Source: Gadus chalcogrammus (Eukaryota; Chordata; Actinopteri; Gadiformes; Gadidae). From it: DNA of 64,000 bases. The first letter of the stretch is position 1, and the number at the start of each line of letters is the position of its first letter. The notes under the pieces were generated by a model, which worked only from the letters and a program-made list of their open reading frames with translations, made no database searches and was not told where the DNA came from. The stretch is from NCBI RefSeq assembly GCF_026213295.1, contig NC_079419.1:20712830-20776829 (forward strand), in the 5' to 3' direction. The position numbers and the translations under genes are program-made. This document shows, one piece after another, positions 48,081-64,000 of the stretch.

Positions 48081-49892
48081 CCAGCGAATAAGACAGTTTA
48101 ACCAATCAGAATCAGAATTTAACGAGGCAGGGTTATTTGAAACAATTCATTAAATCATCATGTGTGGGAGGTCATTTCTCCTACTGAGTGTGTATCGACT
48201 ATTTCTGTTGATTTAAATGCTCATTGCAAGCTCCCTATTTATGTCTGGTGTACCCCTACTGTGTGCAAGCACCCCCTTCCCCTATGGATATGGAGAATTG
48301 TTGATATGACCTATTCAAATATACCATCACTACCGTGAAAACCATACAGATGCGATGTGAAGACGTGTGTTGCGGTGACTGCGACTGGATGCCTGGACTC
48401 TCCTCATGGTTAACTGGGGGGGGATTGCTCTTTAATGACCTGTCTCCATACTGTCTAACCCCTACCTGCTCCTTAATGACCTGTCTCAATACTGTCTAAC
48501 CCCTACCTGCTCCTTAATGACCTGTCTCTGTACTGCCTAACCCCTACCTGCTCCTTCATGACCTGTCTCCATACTGTCTAACCCCTACCTGCTCCTTAAT
48601 GACCTGTCTCTGTACTGTCTAACCCCTACCTGCTCCTTAATAACCTGTCTCTGTACTGTCTAACCCCTACCTGCTCCTTAATGACCTGTCTCTGTACTGT
48701 CTAACCCCGACCTGCTCCTTAATGACCTGTCTCTGTACTGTCTAACCACTACCTGCTCCTTAATGACATGTCTCTGTACTGTCTAACCACTACCTGCTCC
48801 TTAACGACCTGTCCCCATACTGTCTAACCCCTACCTGCTCTTTAATGACCTGTCTCCATACTGTCTAACCCCTACCTGCTCCTTAATGACCTGTCTCCAT
48901 ACTGTCTAACCCCTACCTGCTCCTTAATGACCTGTCTCAATACTGTCTAACCCCTACCTGCTCCTTAATGACCTGTCTCTGTACTGCCAGCGAATAAGAC
49001 AGTTTAACCAATCAGAATCAGAATTTAACGAGGCAGGGTTATTTGAAACAATTCATTAAATCATCATGTGTGGGAGGTCATTTCTCCTACTGAGTGTGTA
49101 TCGACTATTTCTGTTGATTTAAATGCTCATTGCAAGCTCCCTATTTATGTCTGGTGTACCCCTACTGTGTGCAAGCACCCCCTTCCCCTATGGATATGGA
49201 GAATTGTTGATATGACCTATTCAAATATACCATCACTACCGTGAAAACCATACAGATGCGATGTGAAGACGTGTGTTGCGGTGACTGCGACTGGATGCCT
49301 GGACTCTCCTCATGGTTAACTGGGGGGGGATTGCTCTTTAATGACCTGTCTCCATACTGTCTAACCCCTACCTGCTCCTTAATGACCTGTCTCAATACTG
49401 TCTAACCCCTACCTGCTCCTTAATGACCTGTCTCTGTACTGCCTAACCCCTACCTGCTCCTTCATGACCTGTCTCCATACTGTCTAACCCCTACCTGCTC
49501 CTTAATGACCTGTCTCTGTACTGTCTAACCCCTACCTGCTCCTTAATAACCTGTCTCTGTACTGTCTAACCCCTACCTGCTCCTTAATGACCTGTCTCTG
49601 TACTGTCTAACCCCGACCTGCTGTCTAACCCACGACCTGTCCCCATACTGTCTAACCCCTACCTGCTCTTTAATGACCTGTCTCCATACTGTCTAACCCC
49701 TACCTGCTCCTTAATGACCTGTCTCCATACTGTCTAACCCCTACCTGCTCCTTAATGACCTGTCTCAATACTGTCTAACCCCTACCTGCTCCTTAATGAC
49801 CTGTCTCTGTACTGCCTAACCCCTACCTGCTCCTTCATGACCTGTCTCCATACTGTCTAACCCCTACCTGCTCCTTAATGACCTGTCTCTGT
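48081..49892. repeat. 906-bp tandem duplication spanning unique DNA and minisatellite
   Basis: From CCAGCGAATAAGACAG the sequence at 48081-48986 is repeated from 48987 with an offset of 906 bp, including a unique lead of about 340 bp and the start of a minisatellite array. Unique leads are identical or nearly so, so the event is young. The two arrays diverge near 49620. Confidence 0.95.
48422..48986. repeat. 41-bp minisatellite, block A
   Basis: The unit runs ACCTGTCTCTGTACTGTCTA then ACCCCTACCTGCTCCTTAATG. About 14 copies with few substitutions (CTCCATA and CTCAATA variants). Confidence 0.95.
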
Positions 49893-50756
49893 ACTGTCTA
49901 ACCCCTACCTGCTCCTTAATAACCTGTCTCTGTACTGTCTAACCCCTACCTGCTCCTTAATGACCTGTCTCTGTACTGTCTAACCCCGACCTGCTCCTTA
50001 ATGACCTGTCTCTGTACTGTCTAACCACTACCTGCTCCTTAATGACATGTCTCTGTACTGTCTAACCACTACCTGCTCCTTAACGACCTGTCCCCATACT
50101 GTCTAACCCCTACCTGCTCTTTAATGACCTGTCTCCATACTGTCTAACCCCTACCTGCTCCTTAATGACCTGTCTCAATACTGTCTAACCCCTACCTGCT
50201 CCTTAATGACCTGTCTCTGTACTGTCTAGCCACTACCTGCTCCTTAATGACATGTCTCTGTACTGTCTAACCACTACCTGCTCCTTAACGACCTGTCCCC
50301 ATACTGTCTAACCCCTACCTGCTCCTTAATGACATGTCTCTGTACTGTCTAACCCCTACCTGCTTCTCTATGACCTGTCTCCATACTGTCTAACCCCTAC
50401 CTGCTCCTTAATGACCTGTCTCCATACTGTCTAACCCCTACCTGCTCCTTAACGACCTGTCTCTGTACTGTCTAACCCCTACCTGCTCCTTAATGACCTG
50501 TCTCTGTACTGTCTAACCCCTACCTGCTCCTTAATGACCTGTCTCCATACCGTCTAACCCCTACCTGCTCCTTAATGTCCTGTCTCTATACTGTCTAACC
50601 CCTACCTGCTCCTTAATGACCTGTCTCTGTACTGTCTAACCCCTACCTGCTCCTTAATGACCTGTCTCTGTACTGTCTAATCCCTACCTGCTCCTTAATG
50701 ACCTGTCTCTGTACTGTCTAACCCCTACCTGCTGATTAATGACCTGTCTCTGTACT
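49328..50756. repeat. 41-bp minisatellite, block B
   Basis: About 35 copies of the same 41-bp unit. Variant order is repeated in long runs, showing multi-unit duplications. A deleted unit sits at about 49620-49640. Confidence 0.95.
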
Positions 50757-50764
50757 ATCTAAAT

Positions 50765-51428
<664 letters not shown>

Positions 51429-51434
<6 letters not shown>

Positions 51435-54153
51435 TATTGGGTAATTATAATTTGAGATGAGCTTTTGAAATATAAACAGAAGTGGCACCCAAAGTGTATT
51501 TTCCTGCTCAACCATGTGAGGACAGTATTGAGCTGAAGGGTTGTGACACCTTCAAACCAGCCAAACCCATGCTCTGCTGTTGATTTGGAGGGCAGCCACT
51601 TGCATGTTTTTCATAAAAATGTTAATGGTCTATGTATTAACATTTGTACTAAGGCCATTCAGAAACAATTCCAAAATCAAATTTAGGCATGATGAATTAT
51701 TAGAAATGTCTAGGATACTTGTGCCTTTAGGCATGCCTGTGGAAAAGGCTTCATGTTGAAATGATTCTAGCTGTTTTCACTGGTGGTGTGGATCTGTTGT
51801 TTCTACTCACGTACTTTAACAGAACACTCCTACGTCGAATATTGGGTCACCGATTTTTAATGGCAAGAACCCTTGTTTGTTAATGGCAATGATATAAAAC
51901 GTGAACAAAAAATAAATTCTCCCAATAGGAAAAACAACCTTTTCAATGTGGGTGGGCTGTACACAACATGGTTGTGTGAGTGAATATGTGAGTGCATCGC
52001 AGGAACAAACCCTTAGTTAAAATTATGAGACCTTGTTGAATATAAATATATATATATCATAATAAAATATAAATAAATTACTAAATTTTCAGAAAATAAA
52101 ACAGAGTGAAGTTAAACGGTTCCAGCTGCTGCCACTCAGAGTCTTATCATGGGTCTCAATCACCACCCTGGAAAGGCTGCGAGCAAATGCTAGCTCTCGC
52201 ATTCTGTAAGTAATACTCTTTGTATCACCTGAAGAGAAGCGGGATTGTTTATCCTGCAATAGAGCTATACACCTTAAGGTATTGCATAAAGTCGTGCATG
52301 CTGAAAATCAACTATGAAAAAGGCAAACAATTTAAATATGTTACTAAGAAAAGTAGATATCTTGAGTTGACTGCGTGACAGGAAGACTGATTGTTTGTGC
52401 TTACTTTATATCAACAACTGTTTGGCGGTGGCTATTTAAGAAGGACAATGATTGAAATGAGTGAAAAACCATGATAATCAAACTAAAATATCTGTGTGTG
52501 AATTTTGTTTTTCTTTTGTGAGCCTATTTTTTGGCTCCCCAACCCTCCCTCGGAATAGTGTCAGTTTGTTTGGTTACGGGTGAAGAAGGTGGATGGTTAT
52601 TGTCAGGAAACAGACAGCGGCTGGGTCTGACCTGTGCTCAAAGCAGACCTCATGGCACGCAGAACAAAACGAGAAACAGAAATGATGTCACACAATGAGG
52701 TGGAACATCCTGCGCTATCAACTCATGCATCCCTGGATTTAAATCTGTCACCAGCAGACGAGTCATGTCCCACCTGGAGCAGGGCTGACCACTGTCCAAA
52801 CATCTGCTGTTGTCACTACGCTTCCTGTGACAACAGCTAGCTGGAGACTCATCACATTCAATTGTTCATACAAGGTTTTCAGATTGTTTCATCCATGCCA
52901 TTGGTACGGTGACCAGTTGTTCCCGATCGTGTTTGCTTGATGAGGAATGTAGAACAAAGGGGGAAATTTATGTAGGAAGCAGCTCAAAGAAAAGACAAGG
53001 CCATTCATAGGGCTCCACAGGGATCACACTTAAAACATTAAAAGGACCATCATGTAAAGACAATGAGGAACATTGTCATACATTTGACTGGAAAGCTGTA
53101 ACACATTTCTATGTTTATTAGTCATTCAAACCTCTTTATGTGGACATTTTGCCTTAATCCAAAAAGGGACACTTTCCCTACCGACAGATAATTTATGAAC
53201 AACCAATCACAGCCTTGCTTGAGCTATTGCTTGCGGCACCTAAACAGGAATTTATCACAGGAGCTCAAATTCTGTTATAGGTCATGGTGCTATATTATTA
53301 TTACTGATGTTTCAAAAAAATCTGTTTCAAAAAAAATCTGAATAAGCTTTAGTCGTAATCAGCTATATCGATCGACCAAGCATTACTTTTTTTTCGCATG
53401 GAACTAGGAATTGACATCCCTCTAAAGTATTATCATTGTACATACATACATAATATACAAAATTACTATATAATAGTCATTTATTAAAATAATATTGAAT
53501 GAGTATTCTGATTCAGAATACACAGCCATGAGTGTGTTTCTGAAAATATGAAAAAAATGAAGGAGGGGAAGCTATTATATCAACACCTGGGTAAACATTG
53601 TAACCTCCAGCATAACTGATCTTTCGAAACCTAGTTTTATTTTTTTATTAAAATTCGACCATTTGTTAGTCCCTTGAGATTATAATATTTTATAAACCCT
53701 GGCCAAGAAGTCCCTCATCAGGAAGTTAACTCGAAGAGACAACCACACATAAAGAGTTCATATTTAGAACAAATGTAATGCAATAACAATAGTCTGGGGA
53801 ATATAATGTTTGCTCGGTGAATCCACAGTGAATATGTACCTCCATTCTCTGTCTGTTTTAGCCTCTGCATCTCTAGCTTCAAACATACATATCCTCTGTT
53901 CTACTACACGCTTCCCCTCTCTCCCTTTCTATTCCTGTTTATCAAGACTGAAACCTTCTCCTGTTAAGTGTTGTAGCCATAGTTGGACAGCAGCTCTGAT
54001 ATGGAGGAGGGTATAGCATCGGCTGTTTCCTGTGTCAATGCGTCAACGAGGTAGATCCCTTCCTCCGATAAGGGGGAGTGGCAGTGCGTCAAGAAATACC
54101 CCACACAGAAACTTCAGAGCCCTCTGAACTCAGAGTGCTAATAAAGTGGTTGC

Positions 54154-54155
<2 letters not shown>
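51429..54155. other. Unassigned intergenic or intronic DNA
   Basis: No supported exon or transposon. Open frames of 60-70 codons have no recognisable motif. Confidence 0.45.
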
Positions 54156-54244
<89 letters not shown>

Positions 54245-54270
54245 GGTGTGTGGGTGTGTGTGTGTGTGTC
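54156..54270. repeat. (GT)n microsatellite
   Basis: GT repeats with a GGTG interruption at about 54201. Confidence 0.97.
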
Positions 54271-54479
54271 TGCCTCCATCTATGTGTCAGAGAGACTAAT
54301 ATATTTTGCAATTGGATCGGTCTGTTTGTTAACTAAAAAATAAACTTAATGTTACAGGTTTTTAGGTTTTGTTTCCCAGTGTCTCTGCTCAGCATGTAGG
54401 GTAATTAATCCAAGGAGATGAAGACACTCGCAGCGACACCTTGACGCACATGCACCCACACCCCTCCTTTACACCTAGA

Positions 54480-54495
54480 GACACACACACACACA

Positions 54496-54582
<87 letters not shown>
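54480..54582. repeat. (AC)n microsatellite
   Basis: AC repeats on the plus strand; 220 bp from a GT tract at 54156-54270, so the two could pair as a long imperfect inverted repeat. Confidence 0.97.
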
Positions 54583-55259
54583 CTAGACACAACTGGGGAT
54601 TTAGTGTTGTATCACTCAGAATTCGATGCAGCCCGAAATTCACATTTGCATGTATCCTCAAATTAACCCAGAATTAAATTAACTTCAGAAGATAACGACT
54701 GAAATCTATAGCTATGGTTTTATTGTAAGAGTGAATGTAAAGGCAGAGATGGTGAACAGACAGGCCGGATGCACTGTACAGTGCATCATTCTCTCACTTC
54801 AGGTGCAATCTCTCATGTTCTGCCAGTTGGACCTCTAACAAGCAAGTATACTATTTATAAGGTTGCCAAGGAAGAACAGAGGCAGAGAGAATAGACAAAC
54901 AACAATAACACAAACAAGAGAAAAAGGTTGGCATCATTGCAAGTTTGCACGCAGAGAGCGTTTGATGCTTTTCACAATCAGAGGACTGGAATCATTGTGC
55001 TTTGTTGCTCATGACGACTATGACCAGTCCACAAACGCTTGAACTGTTATTTTTTACTGTCGTGATGGAATGAAGCTTCCTTTTATGTGTCATTTTAAAT
55101 TAGCAATAGGTCTGTGTTAAGCCAAGAAACTCCTTTTGGAACACATTATTATAATTTTTCTTACGGTTGGTAAATGTGTTTAATTTTAGCTTGAGTCGTG
55201 ATAGAAATTCTCTCTGGAACTGTTTGCTGTCTTTTTCTCTGACTCTTTCTCTATATCTG
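54583..55259. other. Unassigned spacer
   Basis: No gene or repeat recognised. Confidence 0.45.
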
Positions 55260-55261
55260 TG

Positions 55262-55302
<41 letters not shown>
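55260..55302. repeat. (TA)n microsatellite
   Basis: The hAT element at 55303 was inserted into this tract; TA repeats resume at 55771. Confidence 0.95.
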
Positions 55303-55306
<4 letters not shown>

Positions 55307-55770
55307 GCTGTCAGTTAAACGCGTTATTAACGGCGTTAACGCAAACCAAATTTAACGGCGTTACATTTTTTATCGCGCGATTAACGCAATTATTTTATAT
55401 TAAAAAAAACAAAAAACAAATTCTTTTTTTTTTTGGCTCAAAACAAAGAAGCAGTAGCCTGACTGCTATGTTCAAATGACATTTGTTCAAAGCAGTCGTT
55501 TAATTGCACTATAGGCTCTTTTTTTGTATCGTCCTGTTTTGATCAGTGTATATGCCAATGTTGTTATCAATAAAAAATAATTTGCACAAGGCAAGCCGAT
55601 GCACTTCACCATGTTGATAAGAGAATTAAATGAGAAGAATTACGGGACAAAAAAATCAAGGGATATTTAGCATAGAAAAATAATTTGCGATTAATCGCGA
55701 TTAATTAGAGTTAACTATGACATTAATGCGATTAATCACGATTAAATATTTTAATCGCTTGACAGCTCTA
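55303..55770. mobile_element. hAT-type non-autonomous element, copy 2
   Basis: The 468-bp element has the same ends TAGAGCTGTCA/TGACAGCTCTA as 44819-45282 in opposite orientation and about 90% identity by eye. Flanking ATATATAT fits an 8-bp duplication but cannot be proven in a TA repeat. Confidence 0.93.
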
Positions 55771-55852
55771 ATATATATATATATATATATACACACACAC
55801 TATATGGGTGTATATTCATACAATATATATTATATGTATGTATTGTACAATT

Positions 55853-56000
55853 AAGCAATAGATCACGCCAGGCTGTGGTATGTGCTCATTATACCACTGT
55901 TAAGGGGCGTTGTCCGGCCCCGACGCGCAGCGGAGGGCCGGCGACCCCCTTCACAGTGGTATAATGAGCACATGCCACTGACTGAAGTGATCTATTGCTT
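55853..56000. repeat. 148-bp foldback hairpin
   Basis: Outer arms AAGCAATAGATCAC and GTGATCTATTGCTT enclose inner arms GTGCTCATTATACCACTGTT and its near reverse complement, with a GC-rich centre containing CCGGCCC and GGGCCGG. Possibly one end of a transposon; a related CTCATTATACAAC motif lies at 56337-56350. Confidence 0.85.
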
Positions 56001-58064
56001 TTATACAACGGTTACTATTATGGCGAAATGAAAGTCATAGACACACTACATTTAAAAAGAAACCAAGAAAGTCAAAATAGCCGTTTAATTAAAGAATACA
56101 AAAAAGTAGTCCCTCCTGGCTGCCGCTATGCATCCACGGTCGCTATGCAACACACTTTAGCGTCCCTTCGAGAGAAGGCTCCGATAGAGCGGTTCGCCGG
56201 CAATTTATCCTATGGAGCAGTTCACTCGCCGTGTGCCTAAGCTTTCGTTAGTCTCTCCATCACTTGCTCACATCGCCTTGCTCAGTGATATGCAAACTTT
56301 CACAAAATGATCGGGCGTCATAGCAGTTATGTATACGCTCATTATACAACAGTTGGGAACCAATCAGATTGCTGGATTTAGGTCCCCCGTTGTATAATAT
56401 ATAATTTACGGTCATTCATGTTTTGGTGTGAAGTGAAGGCACCTAAGTGGGGGCAAGTGAAGCAATGGTTTTGGCGTCCATCTTCCTCTGGACATTCATT
56501 CATCGTGTGCTTGTCGAATGAGTTTTAAATCATTAAAATACCTGTCGCAAAAAATAAAAATAAAAATGACAGCCAATGATTGACACTCCAACGATGTGCC
56601 AACACACTGCAACAATCAGTCCCAGGTGGACGATTGTATTCTGGGATTATATGTGTTTGCGCGTTGCTCTCTATTTCACATTGAACTGGTCTCTTTCTTT
56701 GGCATGTATTTAGAGAATGGTAGGAGACACCAGTAGTCATCCTGCAAACCAATCCTCGGGGAGAGAGGACACTGGAAGAACTAAAAACGGACAGACAGGG
56801 AAACTAGGTTCTATTGGCTGAAGTTCTTATGAGTTACCGACTAATATCACCATGATGTTTTGATGGTGGGCCAGACGTGTGCCAGTAAATGAACAGAAAA
56901 TTATTATGAAACCATGTGTGCAATGGTACATGACAGGAACAGGATAGAGCATGAATCATTAGTGAACAGGCCACACATGTTATTATTTACATATTGTATC
57001 TTGCTTGCGATTGACACTAACTCAGAAGGTAAATTAATATAAGTCAATTACAAGTTTTGAAGACACCCAAAAAAAAAACGGCACATCACTCAGACTTACA
57101 AATCCTACTTGATCAACAAGTGCTGAAACAAGGACAATTTGCTATGTCATATTGGTCAATAATCGAAAACATTCTTTCTCACAACATCTGGGACGAGCTA
57201 AAGAATTAGACAAAGGTTGAGGTGGGATTCAATCATTCATGTTTTTTTAGATTGGGGGTTGAAATGGGTGTGGTGTTCTTGTGTGGTCTCTCTTTAATGT
57301 TGGACATCGTACACAGCGGACAGAGCAACCCTATAAAGGCTCACTGTGTGCTTTGTTTGGAAGCCCAAAGACCCCCTCCATAATGTGGTGTAGCACTAAG
57401 CAACATTGCTTTACTAGGCTTTTTTTCAGCATGACATTTCAGTCTGTTGTCATAATTAAGACGACGACAGTGTAACAATATAGTTACTTTTAATTCAATT
57501 ATTTATTTTTTCTGTTTTGAAATGCATATTCATTGAGTAAACTGCGAATAAAAAGAAAGAAATCCAGACCAATCCTTACAGGGATCCCGATGTGATCAGA
57601 GAGAAAGGAGTCTATGGTGTGATGAGCTAATGCTCAGGATTAGGGAGGTAGGGATACTGTATAGGGAAGCAGTTCACAATGCTGTTAGTGTTCCTTTGTA
57701 CTCCACCTATAGAAGAGATCATTCAAATTTAAATAAATAGGATCACTGATATTTTATGTGTGTTTATAGGGGTGGCTTTAATGGTAATATCCCCTCCCTT
57801 CTGACTGCCTGCGTTCTATACTCATTTATTCCATCACTAAACATTAGGCCTATTTACACGAGAGAAATCTAAATCCAACATGGGTTGAATATAGATTGTA
57901 GATTAATCTTTGCCATATGTGCCTCTGGACCATTTGAATTCTCTGATGAAGGTCTGACAGTGTTGTGATCCAACAGTAAACCACGGACAGGCTTTATAAT
58001 AAGTTGGAGTAGGTGCAGAGCGAAACAATTTAATTTCAGAGAAATTTGCATAGAACTTGTTCTA
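56001..58064. other. Unassigned intergenic DNA
   Basis: The 56001-56405 part may belong to the same element as the hairpin at 55853-56000, since GTTGTATAAT-type motifs occur near 56003 and 56388. The remainder shows no gene or repeat. Confidence 0.4.
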
Positions 58065-59286
58065 CACTGGAAAAAGGGTTTTAAGCCGTACTTCATCTGA
58101 TTATTATTTTGTAATTCAATTCAAATAAACATTTTTTGTTTTATTTTTAAAATAACTTTTTTTTATTTCAAAATACTGTGAAATATAGATATTTTTAATT
58201 AGGAGCTCAATTAAGAAATATCCATTTTGACAAATGTAAAATTTTAAGGTTGTGTATTCAACTGATTAATAATTTTGTCATTCAATCCAAATAATTTTTT
58301 TTGTTTTCTTCCTAAAACACTGTTATATTGATTAGGAGCTCAATTTAGAAATATTTGTTCAGACAAATGTACAATTTCAAGGTTACGTACAAGCCTGCGC
58401 ATGCGCATTAAATACAAAGACGCTTACGACTACTGGACCAAACCGCAGTGTTACCAACTTAGCGATTTTGTCGCTATATTTAGCTACTTTTCAGACCCCT
58501 TTGGCGACTTTTTTTCAAAACAGCGACAAGCGACAAATCTAGCTTATTTTTCAGCTGCTATTGGTGACTTTTGGCGACTTTTGGAGGTGAAAGCACTAGC
58601 CTTGACCAGAGTGACGATGACTCACTGGTTCTGTGAGCTAGGACAGTCTGTCTGTGTCTGGAGGGAGGTCTGGAGTAGGTCTAACTCTGCCATTTAGATT
58701 GTTAATATATATTGTATATTGTGTGGCGGCAGTAGCTCAGGTGGTCGAGCGGGTTGGCTGGTAACCTGAAGGTTGTTGGTTCGATCCCCGGCTTCACCAA
58801 GCAGAGTATCGAGGTGCCTTTGACAAAGCACCTAACCCTGACTGATGTCGCGATGTGATGTCGAATCCAGACAGAAGCGCCCCAAGGCCATTGGGGACGG
58901 GAACAAATGATGATGATGATGTATACAAAAATATGTTATGTTTAAAAATGTTCATGTTTAAATGAGAAACAATTGTTTGATTAAATTGTAATCTTTTTGA
59001 TTGGATAAAACAAATTATTTCTGATAGATATTTCTTAAATGAGAAACAATTGTTGGAGTGAATCAATATTTTTTTGTTTAGGATTTAACATACGATTTAA
59101 ATGTATTAACTTCATTCAAGAATAGAATTATACTTGGTGCCAAGTTGTATTATTTTGTTTTTATGAACATAGGAAATATTGTTTAAGGCAAGCTATATAT
59201 TTGTCATTGGCTCAAGTTATGTAATATAGATGTGAACCATTACCCTTGTTTTTTTTAATTGGTTCAACAGAAGGCTTTTTCCAGTG
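58065..59286. mobile_element. TA-flanked DNA element, copy 2 (CACTGGAAAAAG ends)
   Basis: The 1.22-kb element is the inverse-orientation counterpart of 38668-39859, with TA on both sides. It contains the same SINE and an extra block at about 58395-58600 that starts CGCATGCGCATTAAATAC and includes TAGCGATTTTGTCGCTATAT-type repeats absent from copy 1. Confidence 0.87.
58722..58921 (+). mobile_element. tRNA-derived SINE
   Basis: It starts GTGGCGGCAGTAGCTCAGG with A box TAGCTCAGGTGG and B box GGTTCGATCCC and ends with ATGATGATGATG. It is the partner of 39019-39220 and is better preserved in its tRNA-like head. Confidence 0.87.
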
Positions 59287-60192
<906 letters not shown>

Positions 60193-61100
60193 ATGTGCTT
60201 TGTGTGTGCGCATCAAGTGCATGTGTGTGAGTGCTTATATCGGATTCCATCAGGTTCAATAGACGAACTCCCTTGAACGTGGCCCATCAATTCAAAGAGA
60301 GCAACGCAGAGTATCTGCAGTACTTTTATTTTATTGTAATTGTAAATTTCAACAACCCAATCTACCCAAATCAAACAGAGCTTCTTATGGTGCTGCAAGA
60401 CATTGGGTTGTTCAACAATCAAAATGAAACGGTTGCAACATCCGTTTTTAATCTACAACATGATCATTGTGTAGAGCCGTGATTCACTGGGGAGTCTTTT
60501 AAGCAGGTTGCAGAGCATATGCAAAATCTGAATTATTAGAAAGAATACAATAATTACCTCACGTTTCAACGTTAATGCATGTTTCAACGGCTCCCTTTAT
60601 CATTGAGTTTAGCCCCGATTGTCTTGGATCATTTAACTTTTGTTCGCTCTTGACACTGCATAAAGTCATAGTTGATTATTGCAATATAGTAAATCAATTC
60701 AATTTTTTTTATTGGTCTTAATGTCACAATGACACACGTTGGTCCTGAGGATGGACGTGTTGAGGGAGAGGGTCTTCTTATTGTATGTTCCACACATTTC
60801 AAAACATTAACCAAGGGATATCTTTATTTTGTCCCGTTAGTTTACGTCAGGTATAACAGAATTTGTGATTTTTTTGTTTTTTACCATGATACACGTTCAT
60901 GAACTTTGATTACATTCTGAAAACGATTATAAAAACAAACAGGTGTAATCCTTTTAATAGTGCAGAAGGCGTGCAGCCTATGCAGTGTCTCTGGTGGTTC
61001 TGATCAGGATCTATTAGTTAGAAATATTACCTGCAGCTCCCGAGGTCCTATACTTGGCGCTACTTGCAATATGATGTCCCAGTGTAGGCCTATCCTCTAC
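60193..61100. other. Unassigned DNA
   Basis: The open frame at 60231-60482 has no recognisable domain and lacks supporting splice signals, so it is not called as a gene. Confidence 0.45.
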
Positions 61101-61110
61101 CATATATATA

Positions 61111-61158
<48 letters not shown>
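61101..61158. repeat. (TA)n microsatellite
   Basis: About 28 TA repeats. Confidence 0.96.
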
Positions 61159-61161
<3 letters not shown>

Positions 61162-62265
61162 AAAAAAAATCATTTTATATTTCATTGCCATACAATAAAT
61201 GGAAATTAAAACGTTGCCAAGTGGAAATATATCAAGGCTAAACTGGAACCAATGTTTTTCTAGCTCAAGTTAATCAACCAAATGATGGTTTAACCAAGTT
61301 AGCCATTATTTCAAAGAACACAAAAAAATACAAAACACTTTCCAACTAACTGAACTCAGAATTATTTCTGTAACCTCCATTTAACATCTGTAGAACATGT
61401 GAAAATGTGTTGGTTGTCCAGTTCCAGCCTACTCTAGTAAATTCGATTGATGAATTATTTTCAGACCAGCCAGGCCAGTAGTAGCTGCCTCCAAATGATC
61501 AGACAACTAAAAAGGTCTTTGTAAATGGATCAGATCAACATCTTGATCTGTCTCTCTTCTGCAAGTCAATAGATAATCCTAAAATAAAGCATAGGCATCC
61601 AAGTATCTACAAATGTAAATTGTAAAGTATTGCAATTGCTGGCAATTAAAGCCTTTGATATTTGTATAAAATAAGTGTAGGCCTACATTACTGGCTGGAC
61701 AATTGGGTATAATGTGGTAGGATATTTAGGTATGTTGATGAATGAGGGTAGAGTGAATGGTCGATTACCAAGCTGTTGTTGATTCATGTTTGTGAGAACA
61801 ACAAGTAATCACTATTACAGAAATAAGCGGTTCTTTTCGATGTGTCTCCACCATAAATCTAGTCCTATACATATTAAATACTTCAATGCCGTGCAGGGGG
61901 AACACTTGTTATGATTAATTTCTAGATTGATGAGAACTTCTGGAGAGAGAATGAAGCTACATTGGTCACACTGGTAGAATAAAAATGCAAAACAAAGCAC
62001 ATGCATTACTAGAATGTGAAATCAGCTTAACCTGGAAGGTTTAGCATCTCGTGGGCTAACATTAGCATGAAGTTCTACACAACTAAATCCCTGCTCTAAG
62101 GCCTTCAGGATTTACATTTCCAGTAACAGTTTATAATCCCTCATGAATAATCCTGCTGTTAAATAACAAATCAAAACCATCCTACGAGGAAATGGTATCA
62201 TCTAGAAATGACTATGTAATCCAACAGTCTGGGGGTAATCTGCTGTGTTAGTGTTATTGTGTGCG
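61159..62265. other. Unassigned DNA
   Basis: No gene or repeat recognised. Confidence 0.45.

Positions 62266-64000
<1,735 letters not shown>

Noticed and set aside
48422..50756. Possible CRISPR-like array
   Set aside because: The 41-bp units are contiguous without unique spacers and the genome is eukaryotic; it is a minisatellite.

Overview
The window looks like a teleost fish nuclear genome. Supporting signs are long (GT)n and (TA)n microsatellites, fish-type non-LTR retrotransposon 3' ends, tRNA-derived SINEs with an (ATG)n tail, hAT, PIF/Harbinger-like, TTAA-target and TA-target DNA transposons with readable target-site duplications, and a spliced gene fragment of a type I associate with fish genomes. 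No complete, confidently functional protein-coding gene was found. The clearest genes are tRNA genes.

Region 1 (1-13.8 kb, with relics to 21.1 kb) is a head-to-tail array of units of about 687 bp. Each unit carries one minus-strand tRNA-Asn(GTT)-type gene. I count 21 tRNA-like loci: nine structurally good GTT copies, four GTT copies split by a 5-6 nt insertion, four GTT copies with stem mismatches, and four whose anticodon reads GAT (Ile). The variants recur in an order that suggests a four-unit higher-order repeat. Only 2101-2174 combines a perfect cloverleaf with an immediate T5 Pol III terminator. The array has been invaded by a LINE 3' fragment (2261-2678), a TTAA-flanked foldback element (4854-5751), a second LINE with a frameshifted reverse transcriptase (about 17.7-19.1 kb), and the 5' seven exons of a protein-coding gene (13.8-15.7 kb, minus strand) with its upstream region to 17.5 kb. 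A degenerate tRNA-Lys-like locus with a CTA (amber) anticodon lies at 19983-20055.

Region 2 (21.1-30 kb) has small DNA transposons, including a hAT MITE with a perfect 8-bp target duplication, and then a giant foldback element of about 5.4 kb (24324-29741). Its arms repeat the terminal motif CAACCCAGTCGCCAA twice and contain G/C tracts and CA/TG runs. A second element with CAACCC termini at 40051-41709 shares internal motifs with it.

Region 3 (33.7-36.6 kb) is a nest. A PIF/Harbinger-type relic whose transposase start is interrupted by a short LINE tail sits inside another element that ends in 142-bp tandem repeats.

Region 4 (36.6-64 kb) is mostly unannotated intergenic or intronic-type DNA with scattered transposons. 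These are two inverted copies of a TA-flanked element that both carry the same SINE, two inverted copies of a 465-bp hAT element, and a 1.8-kb hAT-type element with a candidate transposase first exon bearing a PIP-box-like motif. There is also a 906-bp duplication embedded in a 41-bp minisatellite (48.4-50.8 kb), plus many microsatellites. The elements show no joint pathway; the unifying theme is a tRNA tandem array and its surroundings acting as a transposon sink.
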